Positions 18,714 to 27,804 of a DNA stretch of 64,000 nucleotides are shown here, piece by piece. How positions within the stretch are numbered: the first letter of the stretch is position 1; each line of letters starts with the position of its first letter. The stretch lies in assembly GCF_001406815.1 (NCBI RefSeq), contig NZ_CVRR01000019.1:124001-188000 (forward strand), given 5' to 3'. Source of the DNA: Roseburia faecis. Its GTDB lineage: Bacteria > Bacillota > Clostridia > Lachnospirales > Lachnospiraceae. A model generated the notes under the pieces. The model was not told where the DNA came from. It ran no database searches and saw nothing but the letters and a program-made list of their open reading frames with translations. Made by a program: the position numbers and the translations under genes.

Positions 18714-19289
18714 TTAATCTTCCAGAAATTCAATCTCATCTTTTGCCATATGGCTGATTCTTGCAAGGGGATACACATCAAATCCCTGAGAAACCAGTTT
18801 TTCATGTCCCGGCTGAAATGCTTTTTCGATCAGGACACCTACACCTGCAATGGTAGCGTGCGCTTTGCGGATCAGACGGATGGCTCCGGTAGCTGCTTCT
18901 CCGTTTGCCAGAAAATCATCAATGATCAGGACATGATCTTTTTCTGAGACAAACTTAGAAGAAAGCGTCAGTTCATAACTTGTTCCTTTGGTAAAGGAAG
19001 TGACCTCTGTCTGGAACAGATTGTCGTTTAAAATCTTAGAAGGCTGTTTTTTTAAGATAATCATAGGAAGACCCATGCACATAGCTGTCATAAGAGCCGG
19101 AGCAATGCCGGAACTTTCAATGGTTGCAACCTTTGTGATGCCCTGATCTTTGAAGTGTTCCGCAAAAGCTTCCCCGATGTGCTGCATCAGTACCGGATCT
19201 ACCTGATGATTGATAAAACTGTCTACTTTTAAGATATCTTCATTGACAGCAATTCCATCTTTTTTAATTCTTTCCTGTAATTCTTTCAA
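18714..19289 (-). CDS. xpt: Xanthine phosphoribosyltransferase
   Basis: 191-residue purine salvage enzyme (EC 2.4.2.22) that converts xanthine and PRPP to XMP. The PRPP-binding loop is [15 protein letters not shown] and the N-terminus [12 protein letters not shown] is typical of Xpt. The start is a TTG at 19289-19287 with AGAGGT upstream on the minus strand. It is a single-gene unit diverging from rlmH. The 83-base gap is too short for a purine riboswitch, which often precedes xpt in Firmicutes, so control must differ. Confidence 0.94.
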   Translation of the reverse strand: MKELQERIKKDGIAVNEDILKVDSFINHQVDPVLMQHIGEAFAEHFKDQGITKVATIESSGIAPALMTAMCMGLPMIILKKQPSKILNDNLFQTEVTSFTKGTSYELTLSSKFVSEKDHVLIIDDFLANGEAATGAIRLIRKAHATIAGVGVLIEKAFQPGHEKLVSQGFDVYPLARISHMAKDEIEFLED

Positions 19290-19320
19290 TTTCGTTACCT
19301 CTCTTGTATTTGTTGATTAC

Positions 19321-19329
19321 AGTATATCA
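19321..19329 (-). promoter_or_regulatory. Extended -10 promoter of xpt
   Basis: On the minus strand TGATATACT forms an extended -10 (TGN followed by TATACT) 31 bases before the xpt start. No good -35 is visible, which is usual for extended -10 promoters. Confidence 0.5.
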
Positions 19330-19372
19330 TTTTTTACTACAAATTGACAGAGAAATATAGTAAAATAACAAC

Positions 19373-19852
19373 ATGAAAATAACAATTATCTGCGTAGGCA
19401 AAATAAAGGAAAAATTTTATACGGAAGCCGTCAGGGAATATTCCAAACGGCTCAGCCGCTACTGTACGTTATCCATTACGGAGGTGGCGGATGAAAAGAC
19501 AAAAGAACAGGCAAGCGAAACCGAAATTGCCATGGTCAAAGACCTGGAAGGGGAGCGTATTTTAAAATCCATCCGCCCGGACGGCTATGTGATTGCGCTG
19601 GCGATCGATGGAAAACAGCCGGATTCGATAGAACTTTCCCGTGAAATTGAAAAACTCGGGCTTGGCGGAGTCAGTCATATTTATTTTGTAATCGGAGGAT
19701 CTCTTGGATTATCCGACAAGGTTCTTAAGCGGGCAGATGCACGACTCAGCTTTTCGAAGATGACATTCCCCCATCAGCTGATGCGTGTGATTCTGCTGGA
19801 ACAGATTTATCGTTCTTACCGTATCATGCATCACGAACCATATCATAAATAA
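19373..19852 (+). CDS. rlmH: 23S rRNA (pseudouridine1915-N3)-methyltransferase RlmH
   Basis: 159-residue SPOUT methyltransferase that methylates pseudouridine 1915 in helix 69 of 23S rRNA. It starts with the canonical [16 protein letters not shown]. The SAM-binding knot is in [17 protein letters not shown], and the C-terminus [27 protein letters not shown] is invariant in the family. The start is secure from the conserved N-terminus, yet the 25 bases upstream contain no Shine-Dalgarno; TAAAAT at 19361-19366 lies only 6 bases before the ATG, so the transcript may be leaderless. Confidence 0.97.
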   Translation: MKITIICVGKIKEKFYTEAVREYSKRLSRYCTLSITEVADEKTKEQASETEIAMVKDLEGERILKSIRPDGYVIALAIDGKQPDSIELSREIEKLGLGGVSHIYFVIGGSLGLSDKVLKRADARLSFSKMTFPHQLMRVILLEQIYRSYRIMHHEPYHK

Positions 19853-19872
19853 AGAAGAAAGGATCATTTGGT

Positions 19873-20703
19873 ATGCAAAAAGCAATACGTCTGGTTACCC
19901 GGTTTTTAGCCAAATGCCAGAAAGACAAAATAAATGCTTATTCCGCACAGATCGCTTTTTTTATTATTTTATCCATCATTCCGTTTCTTATGGTGTTTTC
20001 TTCCATGCTTCAATATACCAGTATCACGGAGGATATGGTATTTGAAATCATAGAAAGAGTCATGCCGCAGTATGTTGCTCCGTTTCTGGTTACCCTTGTA
20101 AAAGAAATCTATACAAGATCCATGGGAATCATTTCGGTCACGGCAATTATTGCCATATGGTCTGCCGCAAAAGGCATTCAGTATATGGCAGATGGTCTGA
20201 ATGCGGTTCACGAATTAAAAGAGACAAGAAATTGGTTTGTACTCCGATTCTGGGCGGTTATTTATACCATTGTTTTTCTGGTTGCGATTGTATTTACGCT
20301 TGTTGTGCTGGTTTTTGGAAACAGTCTGCGGCATTTAGCGGCAGATTATCTTCCGTTTATTGCACATCTCGTAAAAATAATAATCAAATTCCGGGGGCTT
20401 ATCCTGTTACTTCTTCTGATCCTGTTTTTTGACGTGATTTTTACCGCACTTCCGAATACAAAGCTTACCTTTAAAAGCCAGCTTCCTGGAGCCACGGCAT
20501 GTGCAGCTGCATGGTATGTTTTTTCCTTCGGGCTTTCCATCTATGTTGATTATTTTAATGGATTTTCCATGTATGGAAGCCTGACAACCATTGCCCTGAT
20601 CATGCTCTGGCTGTATTTTTGCATGTATATTATGATGATGACCGTAGAATTTAATGTATTTTTGGAAGCGTACCGAAACGGATCCCTGAATTTAGAGACA
20701 TAG
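19873..20703 (+). CDS. YihY/BrkB-family membrane protein
   Basis: 276-residue integral membrane protein of the YihY family, with about six transmembrane segments. The characteristic opening (AYSAQIAFFIILSIIPFLMVF) and the later TIALIMLWLYFCMYIMMMTVEFNVFLEA are present. Family members were once thought to be RNase BN but are membrane proteins, proposed to act as transporters or envelope factors. It follows rlmH by 20 bases and has AAAGGATC-type spacing before the ATG. The exact substrate is unknown. Confidence 0.9.
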   Translation: MQKAIRLVTRFLAKCQKDKINAYSAQIAFFIILSIIPFLMVFSSMLQYTSITEDMVFEIIERVMPQYVAPFLVTLVKEIYTRSMGIISVTAIIAIWSAAKGIQYMADGLNAVHELKETRNWFVLRFWAVIYTIVFLVAIVFTLVVLVFGNSLRHLAADYLPFIAHLVKIIIKFRGLILLLLLILFFDVIFTALPNTKLTFKSQLPGATACAAAWYVFSFGLSIYVDYFNGFSMYGSLTTIALIMLWLYFCMYIMMMTVEFNVFLEAYRNGSLNLET

Positions 20704-20731
20704 GACGGGTTCGCTTTTCATATAGTGAAGT

Positions 20732-21025
20732 ATGAAAAGCCATTCGAATCAAACCAGACACAAAATAAAACAGGAGCATCTCGTAGAACAAATGGAACTG
20801 CCAAAAGACATTTTCCTGGGAATGCCGCTTCTTTCCATGGAGGGGAACCGTACACTTTGTATCGTTAACCACCGTGGAATTATAAAATACTGTCCGGAGG
20901 TGATCGGAATTGCAACACAATCCTATCATATCCGGATCGTCGGAAGGAGTCTGTCCATCCGGAAATATTCGGCGGATCTTATCGAAATTTCCGGATATAT
21001 GCAGGAGATCACATTTCTGCCATGA
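20732..21025 (+). CDS. yqfC: Sporulation protein YqfC (YabP/YqfC family)
   Basis: 97-residue protein. ELPKDIFLGMPLLSMEGNRTLCIVNHRGIIKY and the C-terminal EISGYMQEITFLP match Bacillus YqfC, which is made in the mother cell during sporulation. Gene order yqfC-yqfD-phoH-(pgpH-like)-ybeY is the same as in Bacillus, which supports the call. The start ATG at 20732 has a weak ribosome binding site but gives the expected length. It overlaps yqfD by four bases. Confidence 0.88.
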   Translation: MKSHSNQTRHKIKQEHLVEQMELPKDIFLGMPLLSMEGNRTLCIVNHRGIIKYCPEVIGIATQSYHIRIVGRSLSIRKYSADLIEISGYMQEITFLP

Positions 21026-22254
21026 TAGAAAGGTTTCTTCGATTCGTCAATGGCAGTCTTTTGGTTTGTGTATGCGGAAGCAACATTTCCCGTTTTTTAA
21101 ATTTATGTGCACGTCACGAAATTATGTTCTGGAAGATACAGCCGGATTCTCCGACGCAGGTTTCTTTTTATATCCGGTTGCAGGATCTGTATGAACTGCG
21201 TCCATATCTGCGGAAAACAAAAACGAGAATCCACATCAGAAAAAGGATCGGCTTTCCGTTTTTCTGGCAGAAATACCGCGCAAGAAAACTTGGAATTTTT
21301 GTCCTTTTGTGTGTCATGGCAGGAGTCTGGGTGCTCAGTACGAGAATCTGGAGAATTGAAATCAAAGGGAATTCCTCTCTGGGAGAAGACGCCATTCTGG
21401 AATATTTAAGTGCACACAACGTTACCTATGGCATGCCGGCAAAGGAAATCGACAATGATGCACTGGAGCTGTCCCTGCGTCAGGACTTGGAACCGGTGAT
21501 CTGGGCAAGTGTATACGAAACGGGAACCCGGCTGGTTGTACAGATACAGGAGAAAATTTCTTCTCACGAGGAAACGAAAGAAGCAGAGGGCACCTGTATG
21601 GATCTGGCGGCATCTGCGGATGCTACGATTGCATCGGTCATTACAAGGAGCGGGCTTGCCAAAGTGAAAAAGGGTGATAAAGTGAAAAAAGGCGATGTGC
21701 TGGTCTGTGGACGGCAGGAAATTCTGGATGATAACGGGAAAGTGCGGGAATACTATTATAAAAGCGCCGATGCCGATGTATATGGATATACGATGCATCC
21801 CTATGAGGACTGGATTTCTTCCAAAATGACAGAAAAAAAAGAAACCGGTAATAAACACAAACGATATTTTCTACAGGTTCTGAATTGGCGTCTGGTAACT
21901 CCGGCTTTGCATGCGGAGTATACATCGGAGCGTTCTGTAACGGATACCCGGCAGTTTTGCCTGCAGGACAGTTTTTATCTTCCGGTTTATTTTGGAGAAA
22001 TCACAACGTCTGAGCTGCAGGAAAAGACCGTTATGCTGACAAAAGAACAGGTAAAACAGCTTGCTTTGACACATTTTTCACAATTTCTTTCGGAATTGGA
22101 AGAAAATGGGGTGCGAATTGTCGACAAAAATGTTATGATTGAACAGATAGATCAAAACTATCATATCTATGGTCAGGTAAAGGGGTGTGAAAAAATCACA
22201 ACTTTAGTACCAACCGAAAGGAAACGAGAGGAACCTGTAAATGAGTCTGAATGA
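21022..22254 (+). CDS. yqfD: Sporulation protein YqfD
   Basis: 410-residue sporulation protein. The cytoplasmic N-terminus (GSLLVCVCGSNISRFLNLCARHEI) is followed by one transmembrane helix at about residues 92-112. The extracytoplasmic part has a POTRA/FtsQ-like beginning (RIEIKGNSSLGEDAILEYL) and an AKVKKGDKVKKGDVLVCG segment typical of the family. It overlaps yqfC (ATGA junction) and phoH by 14 bases, so the set is translationally coupled. In Bacillus the mutant has a late sporulation defect. Confidence 0.92.
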   Translation: MIERFLRFVNGSLLVCVCGSNISRFLNLCARHEIMFWKIQPDSPTQVSFYIRLQDLYELRPYLRKTKTRIHIRKRIGFPFFWQKYRARKLGIFVLLCVMAGVWVLSTRIWRIEIKGNSSLGEDAILEYLSAHNVTYGMPAKEIDNDALELSLRQDLEPVIWASVYETGTRLVVQIQEKISSHEETKEAEGTCMDLAASADATIASVITRSGLAKVKKGDKVKKGDVLVCGRQEILDDNGKVREYYYKSADADVYGYTMHPYEDWISSKMTEKKETGNKHKRYFLQVLNWRLVTPALHAEYTSERSVTDTRQFCLQDSFYLPVYFGEITTSELQEKTVMLTKEQVKQLALTHFSQFLSELEENGVRIVDKNVMIEQIDQNYHIYGQVKGCEKITTLVPTERKREEPVNESE

Positions 22255-23242
22255 AGTATCGCTCCGGATACCAACGGAACATATGGCAAATGTCTTCGGA
22301 CAGTTTGATGCCAATATCAAAAAAATAGAACGGACACTGGGTGTAACGGTTGTTGTACGCGATGATCAGTTGAAAATTATCGGTACTCCATCTGCCGCAA
22401 GCGGCGCACAGGAAGTGTTTGAACAGTTGTATGAGCTTGCAAAACGGGGAAATGTTATCAGCGAACAGAATGTAAACTACGCACTTGCTCTTTTGCAGGA
22501 ACACAAAGGGTCTGAGATGGTAGAGATGGATAAAGATGTGATCTGTCATACCATACAGGGAAAACCGGTAAAGCCTAAAACACTCGGGCAGAAGGATTAT
22601 GTAGATAATATCCGTAAAAAAATGATTGTTTTCGGGATGGGCCCTGCCGGAACCGGAAAAACATATCTGGCCATGGCCATGGCGATCACTGCGTTTAAGA
22701 ATGAAGAAGTGGGACGCATCATTCTGACACGTCCGGCAATTGAAGCGGGAGAAAAACTCGGATTTCTTCCGGGAGATCTGCAGAGCAAAGTAGATCCGTA
22801 TCTGCGCCCTTTATACGATGCCCTGTATCAGATTATGGGTGCGGAGTCATTTCAGAAAAATATGGAAAAAGGTCTGATTGAGGTTGCACCGCTGGCTTAT
22901 ATGCGTGGACGGACACTCGACAACGCATTTATTATTCTGGATGAGGCACAGAACACCACACCGGCACAGATGAAAATGTTTCTGACACGTATCGGCTTCG
23001 GCTCGAAAGCTGTGATTACCGGAGATGCCACGCAAAAAGATCTGGCCCCGGGAAGTAAATCCGGGCTGGATGTAGCACTTCGGGTTTTGAAAAATGTGGA
23101 AGAAATCGGAATCTGTAAATTAACAAGCAAAGATGTCGTCAGACATCCGCTGGTACAAAAGATTGTACAGGCTTATGATGATTATGAGTCCAGACAGAGC
23201 AGCCGGAGTGCGCGTAAGTCTGCCAGACAGGAGAAAAAATGA
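22241..23242 (+). CDS. phoH: PhoH family ATPase
   Basis: 333-residue PhoH-like protein. The N-terminal part resembles a KH-type RNA-binding module, and the ATPase core begins with Walker A GMGPAGTGKTYLAMAMA. FIILDEAQNTTPAQMKMFLTRIG is the Walker B region and VITGDATQKDLAPGSKSGL a helicase-like motif. PhoH is thought to act with YbeY in RNA metabolism, and ybeY lies two genes on. The C-terminal 20 residues are Arg/Ser/Lys-rich. GAAACGAGAGGAACCTGTAA contains the ribosome binding site. Confidence 0.94.
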   Translation: MSLNEVSLRIPTEHMANVFGQFDANIKKIERTLGVTVVVRDDQLKIIGTPSAASGAQEVFEQLYELAKRGNVISEQNVNYALALLQEHKGSEMVEMDKDVICHTIQGKPVKPKTLGQKDYVDNIRKKMIVFGMGPAGTGKTYLAMAMAITAFKNEEVGRIILTRPAIEAGEKLGFLPGDLQSKVDPYLRPLYDALYQIMGAESFQKNMEKGLIEVAPLAYMRGRTLDNAFIILDEAQNTTPAQMKMFLTRIGFGSKAVITGDATQKDLAPGSKSGLDVALRVLKNVEEIGICKLTSKDVVRHPLVQKIVQAYDDYESRQSSRSARKSARQEKK

Positions 23243-24423
23243 AACCCAAAGAGACAATAAACCTCTATCGCGTCATATCGCTTCTGGTGATCGCGCTTGT
23301 CACTTTTGGAGTGATGGGCGGGTTATGTGCCAAAAGCCACCTGTATCCGGATGAATGGCTCAGTATGTTTTTCCTGACCCTGATTTTTCTTCTGGTCTGC
23401 ATTTTTGAACTGGAATATGAACGAAAGCAGAAAGGAATATCGGCAAACACACAGACAACCTTTATCCGTCTTTCCGTTACCTATACGGTCAGTGGGGGAT
23501 TGATCTATGCGATCAGTTATCTTCCGGAATTTTACCGTCCGGTGATGATCCCGGTGATTCTGCTCACCGCAGTGTCAAATTCCATGGTGGCGGTGTCTTT
23601 TGGATTGTTTTTCGATCTGGTGCTGGCACTGACTGTCGGGGGAAGTTTTTATGCCCTTGCTGCTTATATGATGCTTACAATGCTTGCTGCTGTACTGGCA
23701 CAGGCATTAAAAGAAAAAAAATACCGTATGGGTGTATCCCTTCTGACTTTCTTTTTCAGTCTGATGATTCCGGAACTGTTTTCCTATTTATCAACGAAAG
23801 AAATGCAGAAATATTCGCTGCTTTATGCTTTTGGAACAGCATTCCTGACTTTTCTGACAGCAGCTTTTCTGTTTCACCGGCTGCTTCATGAAGCGGATCA
23901 GGAAATTGAAAACCATCTGCTGGATATCGTGTCCGAGGATTATTCGGAGGTAAAAGCCCTCAAGGATTTTTCCATGGTGGAATACCGCCACGCAGTGAAA
24001 GTTTCAGACATTGCCTGCCGCTGTGCAAAAGAAGTGGGATACCGGGCGAACTTATGTCTTGCCGGCGGTTTTTATTACCGTATGGGGCGCTGGATCGGGG
24101 AGCCATATATCAAAAATGCGGTCAATAAGGCAGAATCCTTATGTTTTCCGGCGGAGCTGATCTCCATTCTGGCAGAATACTATGGAGAAGAGCAGCTTCC
24201 ATCTTCACCGGAATCCGCTCTGGTGCATATGGTGGATGCGGTTGTGATCCGTCTGGAAGCGATGGAACAAAATGTGGGACAAAGTGTCTGGAACCGTGAT
24301 ATTGTAATTTATCAGACCGTGAATGATTTTTCCTCAAGTGAAATTTATGACCATTCCGGAATGAGTATGAACCAGTTTTTAAAGATTCGTGAATTTCTTG
24401 CAAAGGAGGAATTACTTCGTTGA
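23239..24423 (+). CDS. Degenerate PgpH/YqfF-like membrane protein (inactive HD domain)
   Basis: 394-residue protein in the place of pgpH (yqfF), which in Bacillus and Listeria encodes a cyclic di-AMP phosphodiesterase of about 700 residues. The large extracellular domain is missing; about six hydrophobic segments fill residues 12-212. The C-terminal region (about 235-350) still follows the PgpH HD-domain layout, with YRHAVKVSDIA at 249 and HMVDAV at 330. However the metal-binding HD pair of YYHDIGK reads YYRMGR (279-284), and the later HH pair reads AEYYGE (312-317). It should not hydrolyse cyclic dinucleotides but might still bind a nucleotide or partner. It overlaps both neighbours by four bases. 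Confidence 0.8.
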   Translation: MKPKETINLYRVISLLVIALVTFGVMGGLCAKSHLYPDEWLSMFFLTLIFLLVCIFELEYERKQKGISANTQTTFIRLSVTYTVSGGLIYAISYLPEFYRPVMIPVILLTAVSNSMVAVSFGLFFDLVLALTVGGSFYALAAYMMLTMLAAVLAQALKEKKYRMGVSLLTFFFSLMIPELFSYLSTKEMQKYSLLYAFGTAFLTFLTAAFLFHRLLHEADQEIENHLLDIVSEDYSEVKALKDFSMVEYRHAVKVSDIACRCAKEVGYRANLCLAGGFYYRMGRWIGEPYIKNAVNKAESLCFPAELISILAEYYGEEQLPSSPESALVHMVDAVVIRLEAMEQNVGQSVWNRDIVIYQTVNDFSSSEIYDHSGMSMNQFLKIREFLAKEELLR

Positions 24424-24920
24424 GTTTTTATTTAGAAGAAACATGTAACATACCGTTTGATTTTGCATATGCTAAGCTTGCAGAGGATGTGATTGCCTTT
24501 TGTCTGTCCCATGAGAATTTTCCTTATGAAGCAGAAGTCAATCTGACACTTACAGACAATGAAGAAATCCATCGGATCAATCTGGAATACCGCCAGATCG
24601 ACCGTCCGACGGATGTTCTTTCTTTCCCGATGCTTTCTTATGAGAAAGCCGGAGATTTTTCTTTTCTGGAAGAGGAGAGTGAAGATGATTTTAATCCGGA
24701 TACGGGAGAAGTCATGCTTGGAGATATTATTATATCGGTCGATAAAGTGTTAGAACAGGCACAAAGTTACGGACACAGTCCGAAGCGTGAATTTGCATTT
24801 CTGATTGTGCACAGCATGCTTCATCTGTTTGGTTATGACCACATTGATCCGAAAGATGCGGCCATCATGGAACCCAAACAAAAACAGATACTCGAAGAGA
24901 TGCATATCGTAAGAGATTAA
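24420..24920 (+). CDS. ybeY: Endoribonuclease YbeY (rRNA maturation factor)
   Basis: 166-residue zinc-dependent RNase for 16S rRNA 3'-end processing and ribosome quality control. The metal motif HSMLHLFGYDH (three histidines) is at about residues 122-132, preceded by IDRPTDVLSFPM. The start is a TTG at 24420 that overlaps the upstream stop (TTGA), with AAAGGAGGA 9 bases before it. It completes the conserved phoH neighbourhood. Confidence 0.95.
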   Translation: MSFYLEETCNIPFDFAYAKLAEDVIAFCLSHENFPYEAEVNLTLTDNEEIHRINLEYRQIDRPTDVLSFPMLSYEKAGDFSFLEEESEDDFNPDTGEVMLGDIIISVDKVLEQAQSYGHSPKREFAFLIVHSMLHLFGYDHIDPKDAAIMEPKQKQILEEMHIVRD

Positions 24921-24936
24921 AGAATGGATGTGTTTT

Positions 24937-26031
24937 ATGAAAAAGAGATGGAAAATGATAGGCGTTGTCTGTGCGATTGCCATTTTATCCGCCGGATGCA
25001 AAAGTAAAGAATCGGAAGCTCCCACACCTTCATCCACACAGGATGTACCTGCAGAAACTGCCGAAACAGAATATCAGCCGGAACCGGTGGAAACCCACGA
25101 AGGAGAAGTCCGAAGTTTCTATACGGGAGAGTGGATGGATGAAAAAAAAGCAAAGAATCGTCCGGTTGCCGTCATGACAGAAAACACACACGTAACCCTT
25201 CCACAGTATGGAATCGGAAATGCGGATATTATCTATGAATGTCCGGTGGAAGGCGGCATTACCCGGCTGATGACAATTTATCAGGATTATGCTTCCCTCA
25301 AAAAAGTGGGAAATGTGCGAAGTTGTCGTCTGTATTACGTATACTTTGCCAAAGAATTTGAGGCGGTTTATTTTCATGCAGGCGAAAGTAAATATGCACT
25401 TGATGTTTTAAATAGTTCATTCATTGACAATGTGGATGGAATTACGGGAAAAGGCGGAGCCTTTTATTACCGGGACAATAGCCGCAGGGCACCGCATAAT
25501 CTGTATACAACCGGAGAAAATTTAGCCTCTGCCATGAAGACATACGGGTATGATACAAAGCTTCCGGAAAATTATACATCTCATTATCGTTTTACAACAG
25601 AAGATTCCCAAAATCTGCTGGATCAGGGAGAAGTTGCGAAAAAAGTATCCTTATACTATGTTGACGCGAAGCCCTGGTTTGTATACAATGAAACGGATGG
25701 TCTGTATTACCGCTATGAATTTGGTGATAAACAGATTGACGGTTCTACCGGAGAACAGCTTGCTGTGAAAAATATCATTTTACAGAATTGTTACAGCAAC
25801 CTGAAAGATTCCAAAAACGGAACGTTAGATATCGATTATCTTTCCGGTGGATCAGGAATGTACATCACAAACGGAAAAGCTGTCCCGATTACATGGAAAA
25901 GAGCATCCGCAAATGATATTACACATTATTATACACAGGATGGTCAGGAAATTATTTTAAATCCCGGAAAGACATGGGTAGAGATCGTCGAAAACAGCCG
26001 TGCATCCCAAAATAAAATCAGCGCGGAATAA
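24937..26031 (+). CDS. DUF3048-family lipoprotein (YerB-like)
   Basis: 364-residue secreted lipoprotein. The signal peptide MKKRWKMIGVVCAIAILSAGC ends in the lipobox LSAGC, so the protein should be anchored outside the membrane, followed by a Ser/Thr/Pro/Glu-rich linker. The rest is a DUF3048 fold: RPVAVMTENTHVTLPQYGIGNADIIYECPVEGGITRLM, NVRSCRLYYVYFAKEFEAVYFHAGES and the C-terminal TWKRASANDITHYYTQDGQEIILNPGKTWVEIV. Bacillus YerB is of this type; the function is unknown. The ATG at 24937 is preferred over 24928 because it gives a normal signal peptide and spacing to GGA. Confidence 0.9.
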   Translation: MKKRWKMIGVVCAIAILSAGCKSKESEAPTPSSTQDVPAETAETEYQPEPVETHEGEVRSFYTGEWMDEKKAKNRPVAVMTENTHVTLPQYGIGNADIIYECPVEGGITRLMTIYQDYASLKKVGNVRSCRLYYVYFAKEFEAVYFHAGESKYALDVLNSSFIDNVDGITGKGGAFYYRDNSRRAPHNLYTTGENLASAMKTYGYDTKLPENYTSHYRFTTEDSQNLLDQGEVAKKVSLYYVDAKPWFVYNETDGLYYRYEFGDKQIDGSTGEQLAVKNIILQNCYSNLKDSKNGTLDIDYLSGGSGMYITNGKAVPITWKRASANDITHYYTQDGQEIILNPGKTWVEIVENSRASQNKISAE

Positions 26032-26058
26032 AAGAAACAAAAGCATTGAGGTTAGAAG

Positions 26059-27726
26059 ATGGGTAAATCAAAGAATAACGGAACAAATTTTCTGGTTCAG
26101 GGATCAATTCTTGCGGTCGCGTCAATTATAAGCAGAATCATCGGACTGGTGTATCGTATTCCATTGAACAATATTCTGGGCGATGTAGGAATCAGTTATT
26201 ATGCCTGTGCATTTGACGTGTACAACGTGATTTTGATTATTTCATCCTACAGTCTGCCACAGGCAGTGTCAAAGACGGTTTCCGCGAAAGCGGCCAAAGG
26301 GCGGTACCGGTCGGTATATCAGGTATTAAAAGGTGCACTTCTTTTTGCGCTGGTATCGGGATTTGTGGCATCGCTTGTCGTATTTTTCGGAGCCGAATTT
26401 TTTACCGGAACACTCTTAAAAACACCATACAGTGTGTTTGCACTTAAAATTTTAGGACCGGCACTGGTTGTTGTTGCGGTTCTTGGCGTTTTGCGTGGAT
26501 TTTTCCAGGGACTTGGCACGATGATGCCAAGTGCCATTTCACAGATCATTGAACAGATTGTCAATGCCATCATCAGTGTATGGGCAGCTTATGTTCTGTA
26601 TCGCTACGGAACAAAGATCGGAGCGGTTCTCGGTGATACCGAACATTACGGGCCTGCATACGGTGCAGCCGGAGGCACATTGGGAACGAACCTTGGATCT
26701 GTCGCTGCGCTGATTTTTGTACTTTTCGTATTTTTTGCTTATATGCATGTCTTTAAGCGAAGAATGAGACGGGAAAAAGGCGTTAAGGTAGAGCCATTTG
26801 CCTATACCATGAAGATCCTCATTATCACAATTGTTCCGGTTCTTTTAAGTACAACTGTTTACAATATCAGCAGTATCATTGACCAGAGTATTTTCAAAAA
26901 TGTTGCGTTATTGCAGGGATACTCTGAAAACAAGATTGATGTATGGTGGGGCGTTTTTTCCGGAAAATATAAACTGCTGATCAATGTTCCGATTTCCATT
27001 GCCTCCGCGATGGCTGCCTCTTGCGTGCCGACACTGACGATGTCCTTTGCACAGAAAGATATGAAAAAAGTCAGGGAACAGATCAATTCTGCCATGCGTT
27101 TTATCATGGTGATTTCTTTCCCTTGTGCCATAGGACTTGCTGTATTGGGAGAGCCGATCTGTCGTCTGCTTTTCCCGGGAACGGCACAGACGGCACCTAT
27201 GGCAGGTACCATGATGTGGGTTGGGGCAATGGCGGTTGTGTTTTATGCAATGTCTACGCTTTCAAACGGACTGCTGCAGGGCATTGACCGGTTAAAGATT
27301 CCGGTTATCAATGCAGCGGTTTCGCTTGTCGCTCATGTGATCGTACTGATTATACTGATGCTGTTTTTCCGCATGAATATCTATGCGGTCATTATCGCAA
27401 ATATGTTCTTTGCGTTTTTAATGTGTATTATGAATGCGCTGGCAATACGAAAATACAGCGGCTATCATCAGGAAATTCACAAAACATTTATTGTGCCGGG
27501 AATTTCCTCGGTTATTATGGGAATTATTACCTATATCGTCTATCATGGCAGCTATGCGGTTTTAAAAATCAATGCGGTATCTGCCATGCTTGCAATTCTT
27601 GCAGCGGTTATCGTATATGCAGTTGTCTTACTGTTACTGCACGGACTGACCGAAGAGGAGATTAAAAAATTCCCGAAAGGAACTCTGATTGTCCGGGTTG
27701 CAAAAAAAATACATTTATTAAAGTAA
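26059..27726 (+). CDS. Polysaccharide/lipid II flippase-type membrane protein (MurJ/SpoVB/YtgP family)
   Basis: 555-residue MOP-superfamily exporter with about 14 transmembrane segments. The start GSILAVASIISRIIGLVYRIPLNNILGDVGISYY is typical of the SpoVB/YtgP branch, which flips lipid-linked peptidoglycan precursors. Further matches are RGFFQGLGTMMPSAISQIIEQIVNA and GLLQGIDRLKIPVINAAVSL. Because the window also carries sporulation genes it could be either the vegetative flippase or SpoVB; sequence alone does not decide. It follows the DUF3048 gene by 27 bases. Confidence 0.9.
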   Translation: MGKSKNNGTNFLVQGSILAVASIISRIIGLVYRIPLNNILGDVGISYYACAFDVYNVILIISSYSLPQAVSKTVSAKAAKGRYRSVYQVLKGALLFALVSGFVASLVVFFGAEFFTGTLLKTPYSVFALKILGPALVVVAVLGVLRGFFQGLGTMMPSAISQIIEQIVNAIISVWAAYVLYRYGTKIGAVLGDTEHYGPAYGAAGGTLGTNLGSVAALIFVLFVFFAYMHVFKRRMRREKGVKVEPFAYTMKILIITIVPVLLSTTVYNISSIIDQSIFKNVALLQGYSENKIDVWWGVFSGKYKLLINVPISIASAMAASCVPTLTMSFAQKDMKKVREQINSAMRFIMVISFPCAIGLAVLGEPICRLLFPGTAQTAPMAGTMMWVGAMAVVFYAMSTLSNGLLQGIDRLKIPVINAAVSLVAHVIVLIILMLFFRMNIYAVIIANMFFAFLMCIMNALAIRKYSGYHQEIHKTFIVPGISSVIMGIITYIVYHGSYAVLKINAVSAMLAILAAVIVYAVVLLLLHGLTEEEIKKFPKGTLIVRVAKKIHLLK

Positions 27727-27746
27727 ATGGTATAAAACGGAAATAA

Positions 27747-27804
27747 AATGCAGATGCTACTGTTAGAAGGTGATGATATGAATCAAAAAACAGGCATCTG
27801 CATT
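27747..27804 (+). repeat. 11-bp inverted repeat around a start codon
   Basis: AATGCAGATGC (27747-27757) is the exact reverse complement of GCATCTGCATT (27794-27804). The 36-base loop holds the AGAAGG ribosome binding site and the ATG of the next gene. It could form an mRNA hairpin that presents or restricts the start site. Confidence 0.4.

Noticed and set aside
19290-19372. Purine riboswitch upstream of xpt
   Set aside because: The gap is only 83 bases, shared with rlmH, and lacks the conserved purine aptamer core; an extended -10 promoter fits better.
23239-24423. Pseudogene remnant of pgpH
   Set aside because: The frame is intact, has overlapping start and stop with its neighbours and a coherent membrane topology, so it looks like a maintained gene with a changed role.
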